Below are positions 1 through 32,756 of a stretch of 64,000 nucleotides of DNA, piece after piece. Below the pieces are notes generated by a model, which did no database searches, was not told the DNA's origin, and saw only the letters and a list, made by a program, of their open reading frames with translations. Location of the stretch: the NCBI GenBank assembly GCA_029582265.1, contig CM055834.1, positions 2,604,001-2,668,000 on the forward strand, in the 5' to 3' direction. The stretch comes from Zoroaster sp. YZ-2022 (taxonomy: Eukaryota; Echinodermata; Asteroidea; Forcipulatida; Zoroasteridae). Positions within the stretch are counted from its first letter, which is position 1. Every line of letters begins with the position of its first letter. The translations under genes and the position numbers were made by a program.

Positions 1-1929
1 TGGATTGGAGTTAGTGTCAACGTGCTGGGTCATGATGCCAGGAACCTGGTTAGCTGAATTACGAATTTGTTGAACTCTGTTTATAGCAACATATCTTGGC
101 TTCGTTGATCACATAGGCTACCCAAGTACAATATCACTGTCTGTCCAGAAGACTTCTTTCATGTTCTATCAAGATACATGTATTACACAACAAACCATCT
201 TGCTAGATTATATTGTTCTAACCAAAATGCGAAACAACAACCATGTCGACAAACACACTGGCATATCTCGATCCGAGTTCATAGGCATGTCACATGTATT
301 TTCTACCAAAAATATACACAAAACTCCGCCAACATGCACACCTTTTGTTGGAAGACCAAAGTGATTGTTCAGTCCAACTGTCAACATATTGCAGAAACTT
401 AAAGGAATAATATTTCTGCAATATGTGCTGATTACAAGTATCAACGACAATCAGAAGCCCATTGGAAATACACTGACCACACATTTCTTTAAGGATTTAC
501 ACAATAAATTAGAAAGCTTGGAGCTTGCATTTAACATATGTGTTGTAGAGACTCAAAAAATTACTAACAAAGTAAGTTTCTTCCTCAAGAATCACTTTAA
601 GAATTGTTTCAGAAATCACAAGGAATTTAAGTTAAATTAGCCTACACACAATTCCATCTTTGGAAATGGGAGTAGCAAAACGAATGCGCGTACTACAAAT
701 AATTATGCGCGCGTATTACGTATTCACCATTGATCTCCATTACAGTGACTGGATAGGCTGAAACAGTATTCGCACCGTGCATGAGCTGTTGAGGGCACAT
801 GTTGTTAGACCACTGTGGGCAAAAGGGCAGCGATAGTGCGTCGCGTTTGGCGTATTTTGCAGTTGATGTGCGTACGCGCAGAATATCTCCAGCGATCATT
901 GGCTGGCAGAAGTACACGCGCGTTTAGTACCATAACATACGCAGATCATTTGTACGCACAACTCTCACACGACGCAAAAGTGGCTAATTCACCGTTAGTG
1001 GCTAATTCAATTTTTTTTAAATAAACAAACAAAAAAGTTAATTAATTAGATAATGGAAAATTGTATATTATACTACAAATGTTCTTTGGTTCACTGCATA
1101 CAAGAACTTCCTACTTTTGCAATGATAGTGGAGTTGACACATAATATTGTTGACCAGAACCTTTTCGGATCATCACATCAAAGTGTTGCTTTTCTTTATA
1201 TGTGGTTTGGAAATACTGTTTTCATTATGTACCATTTTGAGTTTTCCTGAGACCTATTGGTAAAATAAAATGTTGCAATTTAAAATATATGTATTTATAT
1301 TCAAGAAACTAACAACTTTCCAGAATCAAAAACAGTGGCCTCAAAATATAATTAAGTTTATGATGTGGTAAATCTGGAGGGGAAAGGTAGTTGATAATAA
1401 TAAATAATTGTTACTGTAAAGGGTGCTATACTTTTAAAGAAAATGTAAATAATTGTTAGTTTGAATTTTTTTTAAATAGTACTCTTTCCTAAGGTCCACA
1501 AAAATGGTCCAAGAATATATAAAATCGCATTCCTGATGTCGCCCTTGCAAATTCATGTCATTAGAAACACAATCAAACAAGTATTGTCCAAAATTCACTC
1601 ATTTAAATAAACCGAAAATTTCGGCGCACGTGTATCGGCGCACGTTATAGGCCTAATCTTAACGTTGCGTTTGTACAGAACAAGATTAAGTTATTGTCTA
1701 CAGACTATTTTACGTACTTGTGACACATTAATCCATTTGTTAATGTACGTATCAGTGATGACTCGTCTACTCATTTTAAACCCATTTCATAAAATACACG
1801 AACTTTAGCCAATCCAGTCAATATAATGGATCTGGATCTGGATCAAATACTGCCCAACACCCCTAAAAGGAGCAACACGGGCAGGATATGGTGCACAGAT
1901 GTAGTTGATGGTTTGATTTGGTTGGTTGC
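1..1929. other. No recognised feature
   Basis: AT-rich sequence. The open frames here are short and look random. I see no exon continuing the GABA-B-like gene and no clear repeat end. Confidence 0.5.
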
Positions 1930-2395
1930 TTATTTCTTGTCGACTTGTGTGTCGTACTTCCTTGCTTCTGCTTTGAATTTCTGTTTATCTTCAATTTGTG
2001 TGATATGATGTGGTAAGAGATTCCAATCTTTCAGAGTCTGGGGTATTAATGAATACTTGAAACAGTTTTTACTGGATGAGATTTGGATAAATTTACAGTG
2101 ACGAGATGAGCGTAGGACCGGGCGTAAGGTCGTTTGAAGCGGTATGGCGAGGCGACCCAGGAGGGCTTCATGGAAGATGGTGACTCTTGCTACTTTCCTT
2201 CTAATCTCCAAAGGCTCCCAACCCAGTTGAACTTTCATTGCCGTTACGCTGCTGTATCTCCCGTATTCCCCAATGACGAAGCGAGCACTTCTATTTTGTA
2301 CAGTTTCCAACTTCAGTTATTTTGTATGAGGATCCCATATGGACCCACCATACTCCAGGCATGGACGTACTAGTGTTTGTTATGCTAAGTTTTGT
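1930..2395 (-). mobile_element. LINE 3' end fragment (RT C-terminus)
   Basis: Minus-strand translation gives VRPCLEYGGSIWDPHTK, a stop, then ETVQNRSARFVIGEYGRYSS and LGWEPLEIRRKVARVTIFHE. This is the typical C-terminal region of Jockey/CR1-type non-LTR retrotransposon ORF2. There is an internal in-frame TAA between the two parts. Downstream (about 1,800-1,850) an ATCCAG repeat may be the 3' tail. 5'-truncated and dead. Confidence 0.8.
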
Positions 2396-2989
2396 ACAAA
2401 CTTTAAACAGGAGTAAAGGTTCCGTCGTACAAACCCTTATCAAAGGCTTTCGCTAAGTGTATTCACTTAGAACAGGAAAGGCGCGCTGAAAAGTCAGGAA
2501 GGGTTATCGAAAAAAATGCATCAACAACGCAACCACTTCTCTCATTCGCAAACGCTGACGTGGTTTTTAAATATGCGTATTCTGACGGGCTGTGTGTAAG
2601 CACGTATGCACTGTTCAAATTGCTAGTGCGTCAATAACATTCTCTTCTGTTCGTTGACACGGTTTTTGTTGCAATTTAGGGGTGTCATTTCACTATGAGG
2701 TTCTGTAAATCAATTAATCAATCAATCAATTTTAAAAATAAAAATATACATTAAAATATTTTGAAAAATATGAAAGCTGAGTTTTCTATTGTGATTATTA
2801 ATGGTTAATTAAATTATGATTAAAGGTCTGACAATTTTTTTTACCGTTTCGCCTTTTTCTGCCGTCACATTAATGGTATGGCCTACAATGCGCGTCAAGC
2901 ATGGGATCACGTGAGACCCTTCCTACCCCTCCCCCTCCCCCCTCCGCACCGTGTATTGATGATAGCCATTTTGGCAATAAGCGTTGTGC

Positions 2990-3290
2990 AAACACTTTTT
3001 TAAACATAAGGAATATTATGTTATTCGGAAGAAGGTGAGTAAGTAGCTGTATGTGGTCAGAAGCATGTCTGGTTCTCATTTAAAATGACTTTATTTTACA
3101 ATTCAAGCGACGGAAAACACATGAGTGCCGTTTTTGTGTCCAATGAGAGCATTTATTATGTCACTCGGTAACATCTGTTCTGTTCTATTTTCACACGACT
3201 TGAAAATGGAACAGTATAGATGTTGAACTCCCGTTTGAACTCTAAAGCAACCAATATTTGTGTACTAAATCTATACGAGGATACATACAC
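2990..3290. repeat. Diverged dispersed repeat (sister at about 22,690-23,030)
   Basis: Shares a chain of short matches in the same order with 22,690-23,030: cggaag-aggtgagt, aaaagcat, gcgacggaaaac, and gcaaccaatat followed by actaaat. Identity is low, so the family and borders are unclear. Confidence 0.4.
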
Positions 3291-3925
3291 CTTACACACT
3301 ACACAAATATTGAGTGCCTTAGAGTGCATTGGGAGCATGTATTATATCAGGAAGTAACACTCAACATTTGTTTTATATAGCTCAAACATAGATCTTTGTT
3401 GTTTGATGGCTAAAAATTGAGTTAAACATGAACGACATACACATATACATGCATAGGGCCATTCCTTTCAATAAAAAAATATATATATAATAAAATAAAT
3501 CAAAAACGGTCATTCCACAACGTTACAACTATCGGTGTTTTTTGTCACGTACATTCTTAAATAAAGTCATTATAAATGACAACATTATGAAATTGCATTC
3601 GAATGTATGTATTCATTACAGTGTGGAATTTACGAAAGAAGTACTCTTTCCGATGAACTATACCCTTACTTTGTGTTTAGATTAGAATTATTTCTGTCTC
3701 AGGTGCTGAGTTCACACTAGATTTGAACATAAACATCAATCAAATAAAACAACTTAATTTCTATATACATTATTTTATGCAAGTTGTAGAATTTGTTTTC
3801 ACTTATCAATCATCTCATGCAAATGGACATAATGCCTGGTCGCAATGACCATCTATGGTGGAATATATCGTAATATGGATTGGTTTAAAGAAAATAAAAT
3901 ACATGCATTGAATCTGCCACACTAC

Positions 3926-24907
<20,982 letters not shown>

Positions 24908-25172
24908 CTGTAATTTCAAATACATTACAGTTTTATATAAATCCGTTATTTTGGCATAAACGGCCTAAACTTGTGCAGCTTTAGTTGTTTCTATACAAAT
25001 CTCCCTCTAGTTTTGTCATCAACTTTAACTGTTGAGTCTTTCGTCCTTTTATAATTTCTGGACTATTTTGGTGACGTTATTTGCGTTCTTCAAGATTTGA
25101 AAGGTGTTTTTTGAGCCGCATTATGTCCTGACAGCTCCTAGTCCTACAGTATATGCAGCACAGTCACAGTCA

Positions 25173-25265
25173 ATGGCGTCCACAGTAAATGGTGTTGTTT
25201 TGTTAGCGATTTTACTCTTCACATGCGGAGTTCGACCATGGACATTCCATCCATCGTATACCAGG
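25173..25265 (+). CDS. Possible signal-peptide exon (weak)
   Basis: ATG in a fair context (cagtcaATGG) opens MASTVNGVVLLAILLFTCGV, a positively sparse start with a good hydrophobic core, then RPWTFHPSYTR and a consensus-like donor agg|gtaaac. No downstream exon was found on the plus strand. This may be chance. Confidence 0.2.
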
Positions 25266-25339
25266 GTAAACCTTTGTAGTAAATCTACATGCATTTCTGA
25301 AACTGGACCAGTTTTATGTCAACCACAGCCAGTGTTGAT

Positions 25340-26714
25340 TATTGAATTGAATTGAATTTATTTCATTCATCTTGTGGCCAAAAAGCCAAATTGCAAGAAT
25401 GTTACAATAATTATCATTAAAACCTACATATCGTCGCAGTTTTCACGAAGTGACAGATTGCTAAAAAATCGTATTTTTTTGGAAAATGAGTTTAGTCAAT
25501 ATTTGGACTTCAAATACTGTTATCTTTCATTTCACCAAGTTTTAATCCTCAAAACTATTTAGTTTTCTAATTAAAGTAATGATTTTTTTTTTTAATTGAA
25601 GTAAACTGTGGTTTTAAGTTTTCACGAAGTGACCGATCGCAGCCTTGTGCATGTATTACTGCGTGTATTTTATGCGAACGGCATGTTTTTCAGTTTTCAC
25701 GAAGTGACACAATTCGATTACGCCACACGTGTGTTCCACGAAGTTGACGCGTGTACCTATACTAATGCACAGGAAACGTCAGTTCGTGAAAACTTGACAA
25801 CAGCGTGTGCAGTTTTCACGAAGTGACTGTTTGGTTTATAAGTTTATTACTCGTTTATAGTTATTTTCCTCTACAAAACGAATCCAGTTACGTATCATAT
25901 GAGATTTCAGCTTTCTAACAAAGTAAAAATTAATGATCTTCGAGATTAAAATGACATCGAAACCGCGGTTTTAAAACTTGACCAACTTCAATCGCTTATA
26001 TCTCGCAACGCGATTTTACCACGACGTGGACGAATAATGTCACTTCGTGAAAACTCCGACGATATATTATTTAAAAACAATAAAATTGCACATTTACAAA
26101 AACATTTGTAGAATTTAAATCGGGGAGGAGAAATTGACAAAAACACTGAAAATAACTATACAGAAAGCAATAAAATAAAGTACCAAATATTTAGACAAGG
26201 CCCATACACAGAAGTACTAGGAAAAAAAACCACTAAAATTGCACATATGCAAAAAAAATAATCGAAGTAGACCTGGGCGACATCGATCCTTCCCATCCAC
26301 GACACATCGGCAAACATCGTGATCATTTCATTCGACATCATCGTGCCGTCGCCCAAGCCTATTTCGAAGGTAGTTACTTATTCAAAATATCAATAAAAAA
26401 GGGAACTGGACTGTTTTTGAAACGAGTGGTTTTGAAAGGCATTTGAGTAATTGTGTTGCTATTTCTGAGGCACCTACCATGGCTCTCAAGCCTTGTGGGG
26501 GGCAGGAGAGAGCTAGTACGATTATTACTATTAAGATTTTCTGCAAATTTTAGACAGTGTGTTAGCCTTCTATCGGCCAGAGTATCAAGATTACAATAGT
26601 TAAGTTCGTCATTATACGAGTTAAAGCTATGACCCAAAATGATCTTACAAGCTCTTTTTTGAATGGATTCAATGTCATTAGATTGTTTACGGGTAAGACC
26701 TGAATGCCAAATAT
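25340..26714 (-). mobile_element. LINE 3' end fragment with foldback insertion
   Basis: Minus strand: YIWHSGLTRKQSNDIESIQK, RACKIILGHSF and NLDTLADRRLTHCLKFAENL, stop at about 26,374. This is the C-terminus of a non-LTR RT. The 3' UTR runs to about 25,340 and ends in aataaattcaattcaattc, a TTCAA-type tail. The coding part starts exactly where the Tc1 element begins (26,715). The 3' UTR is split by the foldback element at 25,428-26,065. Confidence 0.75.
25428..26065. mobile_element. Foldback element with repeated TCACgaaGTGA motif
   Basis: Inverted ends: atatcgtcgcagttttcacg on the left and, reverse complemented, atatcgtcggagttttcacg on the right. The 17-mer agttttcacgaagtgac occurs at 25,438, 25,617, 25,692 and 25,811 on the plus strand and inverted at 26,039; a partial copy is near 25,777. 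No coding capacity. Confidence 0.7.
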
Positions 26715-27945
26715 ACTGAACAGCAAAAGAAACGCAAGTTCCGAAAAAACGAAATTTCAGAATAGTAACCATTCGCATGTTAGAAAAGGTAATGGTAAAA
26801 TGATGTAATGAGTCCAGGTGATGTAATGTCATACAGTTTGGCGTCCATACTAAACATTCGCACAAACGCAACCACAGTGAAGTTAAACCATGAATTGTGC
26901 ACGTGCATTGACAGGTGTTGGTGAAACACGTGGATTGTCACTCTAAGGCATCCTTTATAAAGGGCTGTGTCAGAAAAACATTCGTTGTTCGCTCTAGAAG
27001 GTGTACACTTTACGCAAACGATGCCAAGACTTTCGACTGTGCAAAGAGGAGTGGCCCTTGGAATGTTGCAAGGCGGTATCTCTGCAACCGATGTAGCCAG
27101 ACAAGTTGGATGTCATCTCACCACCATCACACGACTTGCCCAACGTTACCGGCTGACAGGGGTCGTTGCTGATCGTCCACGTTCCGGTCGACCAAGAGTG
27201 ACAACTCCTGCACAAGATCGGTTCATCCGGGTCACTCATCTAAGGAACCGTACTCAAGCAGCATCAAGAACAGCAGCCTTAGTTCAGGGACCAAGAGGAC
27301 CAGTATCCGCCGATACCATTAGACGTCGACTACGGGATGGAGGACTCCACTGTCGACGTCCATATGTAGGGCCAATATTGACACGACAACACCGTCAACG
27401 ACGTTTACAGTGGGCCCGGCAACATCAACGTTGGCGACGTGCTCAGTGGCGCCAAGTTTTCTTTTCAGATGAGTCTCGCTTCCATCTTTCACATGCTGAC
27501 GGGCGTTTGCGTGTTTGGCGTCGACGTAATGAACGTTACGCGGATTGCTGTGTCATACAGGCAAACAGATGGGATGGTGGCAGTGTGATGGTCTGGGGAG
27601 CGTTCAGTTACAACCACAGGTCACAGCTTCATGTCTTCGACAACGTGAAACTGCTGTCGTGTATAGAGATGATGTTCTTCGTCCTCATGTTGTTCCAATG
27701 ATTGCTGCACATCCTGAACTGCAGTTCTTCCAACAGGACAATGCACGTCCTCACACAGCAAGGGTGTCGATGGCGTGTCTCACTCACAACAACATCAACG
27801 TTCTTCCATGGCCGTCACTTTCCCCAGATATGGCTCCTATTGAACATGTCTGGGACGAAATTGGGCGTAGGATAGCTGCCGGGAGACAGCCAACTACAGT
27901 TGCACAGTTGGAACAGAGATTGGAAAGGTATAAACAGTAAACCAC
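26715..27945 (+). mobile_element. Tc1-like transposon, right end lost
   Basis: The left terminus actgaacagcaaaagaaacg at about 26,715 follows a TA within LINE sequence. A transposase reading frame follows at 27,021-27,940. I could not find the matching inverted right terminus; LINE sequence of another element begins shortly after the stop codon, so the right end appears deleted. Confidence 0.75.
27021..27940 (+). pseudogene. Tc1 transposase, frameshifted
   Basis: Cut-and-paste transposase. N-terminal paired-type helix-turn-helix (VARQVGCHLTTITRLAQRY) and GRPR hinge (RPRSGRPRV), then the catalytic triad: D in VFFSDESRF, D in QQDNARPHTAR, E in PIEHVWDEIG. 34 residues lie between the second and third acidic residues (DD34E), as in Tc1. 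The start at 27,021 (MPRLSTVQRG) is the natural one. The frame breaks near 27,640-27,660 by a single-base change in length, so the copy is inactive. All three catalytic residues are otherwise kept. Confidence 0.88.
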
Positions 27946-27989
27946 TGTGGGCCGAGCATGGAGCCTTGGGGTACAGAATAGTCAAGAAT

Positions 27990-30900
27990 AACTGCACCAA
28001 CCAGATCTGCCAGATCCACCCATCAATTTACCATCCTTCCTGCTGTGTAACTTTCAATCACCATCCTCGATTAAAAACCTGATGTTTGTGCCATCACCGA
28101 AACGTGGTTCAGGCATGGCATGTCCCCGGAAATTGTTGCTATCCCTGGCTACACCATGTTTGCCAAATCGAGACCAAATCGCTATGGTGGAGGGGTAGCT
28201 GTCATTGTTATTGTTATTGTTGATGTCAGTCTGGAGGTAGTGTGGATAAAGCTCCGCCCATCTCGTCTACCGATGTCGATACCATGAATCTTCTCTACCA
28301 TTATCTATTACCCTCAACCGGGCAATGCCATAGAAACTCAACTCACAGAACATAATCTATTATCAACAAAATACCCTGATGCTGGCTTCTTATACTTGGA
28401 GTCTTTAACCAGCTCAACACAGACCCCTCCTGTCTGACCAGCCGTGTTGTGGACCGACCTACCTGCTGAGGAGAAATTACCTTGCACAAAATCATTCGTA
28501 ACATCAGTGATTTGTACGATAGCATTCAAATCACTTCCACTATCGGTATGTCTGACCATAACACTGTTCTCTGGTTCCCGAAAGAGAAACAGCCAAACTC
28601 GAACCGTCATCGCTACAGCCGTCCAATGCCCGACAGCGCATGAGAGCTTTTGGCAGGTGGATCTACAACCATGATTGGACAAAGGTTACATCAAAACTCA
28701 CCGTACGAATGTCATTCACAGTACGAATGTCAACTTCAGCCATTAACTCGTTTTTCTGTACTCGCAAAGCCAAACTACCCTCAAACAACAAACCATGGAT
28801 GTCTGCTGGAATCAAACCTCTCATCCGTGACCGACAAATCGCATTTCATAATGGTGATACTTCGAACTGGAAGCGACTGAGAAATAAGGTGAAAACGTCC
28901 GTGTTTTAACTTGTAGTCAACGGAACCACGTACCAATTCGTGTCCCTGGAACACCATCAGATGACTACTCCAAGATTGCTAACACCATCAACGAATTGTT
29001 CATATCAATGTCATCCGATCTGAGCCCTCTTGATTTGAACACACTTCCAGCGTACTTTCCAGCGCCCACCCCGTGCCAAACAGTGTTTCCTTGGGAAGTT
29101 CATCAGACAATGGCCAAGGTTTGCCAAAAATCCTCCGGCGGGCACGACGGTATTTCTGTGCGAATTGAATTCTCTATTGAATTAGCGACACCACATGGAA
29201 AAGTTCCAGATGAATGGAAACGCGCGATAGTCGTCCCCATCCCCAAAACAAGCCCTGTCTGTCGACAAGTTAGGGCTGATTTCCTTGACCACCACTTTGC
29301 TAAAATTGCAGAAGCATTCTTCGCAAAATGGACCATTCAAGACATTGTACCAAAACTGGACCCAAATCAATTTGGAAACCAAATGTTATCCTCTGTTATC
29401 TTCACGAACTAAATACAAAAGCTTTTGATCGAATCAGCCACACAGGGGCAATCTCCAAGCTGATCAAGCTTGGTGTGCAACGTGATATTATTCCCTGGAT
29501 TTGTGATTTCTTAACCTCCTGTCAACAATGTGTGCGCTATAATTTCACCTTATCTGATGGGTCAATGCTCAGTGCGGGAGTCCCACGGCGGACAAGATTG
29601 GGACCCATCATTCCGGCAATGATCAATGATGCACAATTGTCTAATCAAATGCACACGTTACAAATATGTAGATGATCTGACACTAGTTGAATGCCGACAA
29701 TTAAATCATCTATCGCTTAATAATCTAGTTGAATGGTCTGATGCAAACAAAATGAAATTGAATCATGCCAAATGTATGAAGATGGACATCACTTTAATGC
29801 GAGACCCTTGGAACAACCAAGTGTTCTTATTGGTGACCATGGAGTTAATAATAAAAAACTCCGTATTGAACGTGTACAAAAACGTTATCTTTGAATAGTG
29901 TTTGGAACATTAGACACAACTTATGAACAGGTACTGTCCCACTGCACGCTTCAATCCTTAGAAGATCGTCGACAATCACTTTGTAATTCGTTCATGGAAA
30001 TGACTCTTAATAAAAACAATTAATTTCATCAGTACTTGCCAGCAAAACACAAGAACTAAGGCAGACAGTCAAAAATGTATCAGTTTCGTTATAAGAATAA
30101 AATAATGAGAAACAGTGCATCGCCATACCTTGTTCGTAATGTTGATACTAGTTGAATGTACCCTTATTTTTAATGTTTAAATTCATTTTAACTGTACAGT
30201 TATAGTATAATTTAACTGTACAGTTATTGCATAATTTAACTGTACAGTTATTGTAAATTTAACTGTACAGTTATTGTATAATTTAACTGTACAGTTATTG
30301 TATAATTTAACTGTACAGTTATTGTATAATTTAACTGTACAGTTATTGTATAATTTAACTGTACAGTTATAGTATAATTTAACTGTACAGTTATAGTATA
30401 ATTTAACTGTACAGTTATTGTATAATTTAACTGTACAGTTATAGTATAATTTAACTGTACAGTTATAGTATAATTTAACTGTACAGTTATAGTATAATTT
30501 AACTTTACAGTTATAGTATAATTTAACTGTACAGTTATTGTATAATTTAACTGTACAGTTATAGTATAATTTAACTGTACAGTTATTGTATAATTTAACT
30601 GTACAGTTATAGTATAATTTAACTGTACAGCTATTGTATAATTTAACTGTACAGTTATTGTATAATTTAACTGTACAGTTATTGTATAATTTAACTATAC
30701 AGTTATAGTATAATTTAACTGTACAGTTATTGTATAATTTAACTGTACAGTTATTGTATAATTGTACAGTACCTTGCAATACTTTGTTCGTTTTTTGTTA
30801 CCGATAGCTGATAATAAACTCCTTTTTTAACTATTTTTTTAAATTTAACTATACATTTATTGACATCCTTCTGTCATCTTTTTTGTGGTGAATTTATTTA

Positions 30901-31066
30901 TTTTATTTTAAAACTACTCTTCTAGGTGACCGTTTTAATTTTCATGTGCAATTTAAGTTGTTCCGTTTGTATAATTTTTTAAAATATATATTTTGTTTTG
31001 TTATAGAATAGTATTTTCTTAAACATTAAATATTTAATAAACCATTCTTGAATTGAATTGAATTGA
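27990..31066 (+). mobile_element. Degraded LINE with EN, RT and minisatellite-bearing 3' region
   Basis: AP-type endonuclease remnant at about 28,010-28,230 (PDVCAITETWFRHGMSPEIV, RYGGGVAVI), linker at about 28,640-28,900 (NNKPWMSAGIKPLIRDRQIA), RT at about 29,040-29,900 (VPDEWKRAIVVPIPKTSPV, KAFDRISHTGAISKLIKLGV, catalytic YVDDL at 29,665-29,679), then a C-terminal tail. Many frameshifts and stops. After a 24-bp minisatellite (30,183-30,770) the sequence ends in an AATAAA-like signal and a TTGAA repeat at 31,047-31,066, which looks like the true LINE tail. Clade not certain (CR1/L2/Jockey-like). Confidence 0.75.
30183..30770. repeat. 24-bp minisatellite, about 24 copies, palindromic core
   Basis: Unit ttaactgtacagttatagtataat. 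Each unit contains the perfect 12-bp palindrome AACTGTACAGTT. Copies differ mainly by T or A in ttat(T/A)gtata. Because 24 is divisible by three, the minus strand stays open for 198 codons; I do not regard this as a gene. Confidence 0.95.
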
Positions 31067-31209
31067 AAATGTCTGGATCAGAATTGACCCGGAAAAAGTT
31101 TCCCTGGAAAAGCGGTTATGGGTCAGTCGATCCCGGGGCATTATGTCCCATAATATGTCTGGACCCCTGGGACCCTTTTGCCAGGTCATTTCTGACACCT
31201 GACACGGGA

Positions 31210-31400
31210 GTGTCAAGGGTGCAGTGATAGACCAATATTGGGTATCTCCTTCTTAGCCTTTCAGCCGTTCTGGTCAGCCACAGTTTATTATGCTTTTTCA
31301 CACTTTTCTTCGGAATGAACTTTTCAACTGATTCCTTCATCACTTCTTTGAAGACATCTAATTTACACCGTAATTACAATATGGTTCTCTCCAGCCTTTC
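31210..31400 (-). mobile_element. Small LINE ORF2 fragment
   Basis: Minus strand reads MKESVEKFIPKKSVKKHNKL then WLTRTAERLRRR, like the basic linker between endonuclease and RT of non-LTR elements. It lies immediately left of the gypsy 5' LTR. Confidence 0.55.
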
Positions 31401-31422
31401 ACTTTTACCGAACAAACAGTAT

Positions 31423-31770
31423 TGTTATGCCGCTACCTCATGGTTCGCCTTCCTGTCTCAGCTCTTGAGGTCTTGGAACGCAGGCTGGAATTTATGTTAT
31501 GTAACACCTATTTTATGGAACCCTACAAAAAGGGTGGGGTCCTAGCTCTCGGGGTCTGTGTCCCTCAACCGTGCCGTCGGGTCGCTCGGGCTCATTTAGA
31601 CTACTGTAATATTTGGATTTCTGTTTGCCGTATAACATGTTATTGATGTTAACAAAATACTAAGTTGTAGATTTCGAAAAGACACGTTTAAACTGGCTAT
31701 TCTGTTTGTCTGTCGTGTCGATCCCGATGGGTGTGGCGGCCGTTGCCGCGAGTAAACAACACCCATAACA
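31423..31770 (+). repeat. 5' LTR
   Basis: Begins TGTTATG and ends CATAACA, forming a 7-bp terminal inverted repeat. It is followed after two bases by tggtggaagatcc, a possible primer-binding site starting with TGG. Its pair is at 42,776-43,123. Confidence 0.9.
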
Positions 31771-31988
31771 TATGGTGGAAGATCCGGACCCGACGTCCCG
31801 ACTGCACGACATGGTGAGGGACATGTGAGGGACACAGAACCGCTATGGGGATGAGCTCAGGTATGTAAATAAGTTTGTTATCGTATTATTTTGTTGTAGT
31901 TCTATCCCCAAGCGTAAGTTCATTGTATTGTTGTTAATTTATTGCTATTTTTGTAGTTGTTTGTACACCAACTTTTACATGTGATATG

Positions 31989-32756
31989 ATGGCAAGTAAA
32001 TATGAATGTAATTTTAAGGACACATATTCAGGAACTGAAGACCTCGATCTCTTTTAAAGTAGATTTGAGAATTATGCAAAATTGCGAGATTTTGTAAATG
32101 ACAAGAAAGTTCTGTCGTTAGGTCTACGATTAACAGGTCCTGCTGCATTATGGTTTGCCAACTTATCTGATAGTTTAAAAGGCGATTATAGTAAAGTTGT
32201 TTGTGCTCTCAGATCAGTTTTTGAAGGTGAGAATGTTAGGTGGATACGAGAAGCCAAGTTAGCAGAACGTCAACAAGGTGAAAATGAATCTTTAGATTTA
32301 TACTTTACTGAGATTGTTCATTTAAGTAGGCAACTGCACCGCTCAGAAAACGAGCAATTAGCCAGATTTGTTCGTGGTCTTAGACCATCACTTAGGGCGT
32401 TTGTTGTCTCAAAAGAGCCTGTAAACATGACAGAGGCTATAAATGCCCGACTTGGTGAAAGTGTTGAGAAAATTTCAACACCCTAAGAGAAAATTAACAC
32501 CATAGAACAAAACCCTATGGTGAATGAAATTTCTGAAAAACTTGAGCAACTTCAAATCCAAGTCAATAAGCTTGAGACCACAATAAATTCCAATCAAACA
32601 TCAAAATATCGAAATTATCAGGGTAAACGGTCAAGTACTAATCATAAGTCGTCATCTAAACGATTTAATGGTGTTTGCAATCGCTGTCAGAAATATGGTC
32701 ATAAGCAAGCCGATTGTTTTTCGAAATTTCACAAGGATGGTCATCCTTTAAACTAG
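31989..32756 (+). pseudogene. gypsy gag remnant
   Basis: Capsid/nucleocapsid polyprotein of the retrotransposon. Starts at ATG 31,989 (MASKYECNFKDTYSG). In-frame stops TAA at 32,055 and TAA at 32,484 interrupt it. Middle part LTGPAALWFANLSDSLKGDY is typical of Ty3/gypsy capsid. A CCHC zinc knuckle (CNRCQKYGHKQADC, C-x2-C-x4-H-x4-C) lies near the C-terminus. It ends at TAG 32,754-32,756 directly after a slippery heptamer. Confidence 0.88.
32747..32753 (+). promoter_or_regulatory. -1 ribosomal frameshift heptamer TTTAAAC at gag-pol junction
   Basis: In the gag frame the heptamer is read T TTA AAC, the X XXY YYZ pattern, and the very next codon is the gag stop TAG. Shifting back one base enters the pol frame (continuing ...FKLVMLSTDKLG) that leads to the protease. 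I did not fold the downstream sequence, so a stimulatory structure is unproven. Confidence 0.75.

Noticed and set aside
30183..30779. 198-codon minus-strand ORF of repeated NCTVKLYN-type octapeptides
   Set aside because: A 24-bp minisatellite without stops keeps one frame open; no flanking gene.
31116..31343. Host gene on the minus strand left of the 5' LTR
   Set aside because: The basic, WLTRTAERLRRR-containing peptide fits a LINE linker fragment better than any host protein.
31422..31646. ORF pair of about 75-85 codons at 31,422 and 42,742 with near-identical peptides
   Set aside because: They are translations of the two LTRs, not a duplicated gene.
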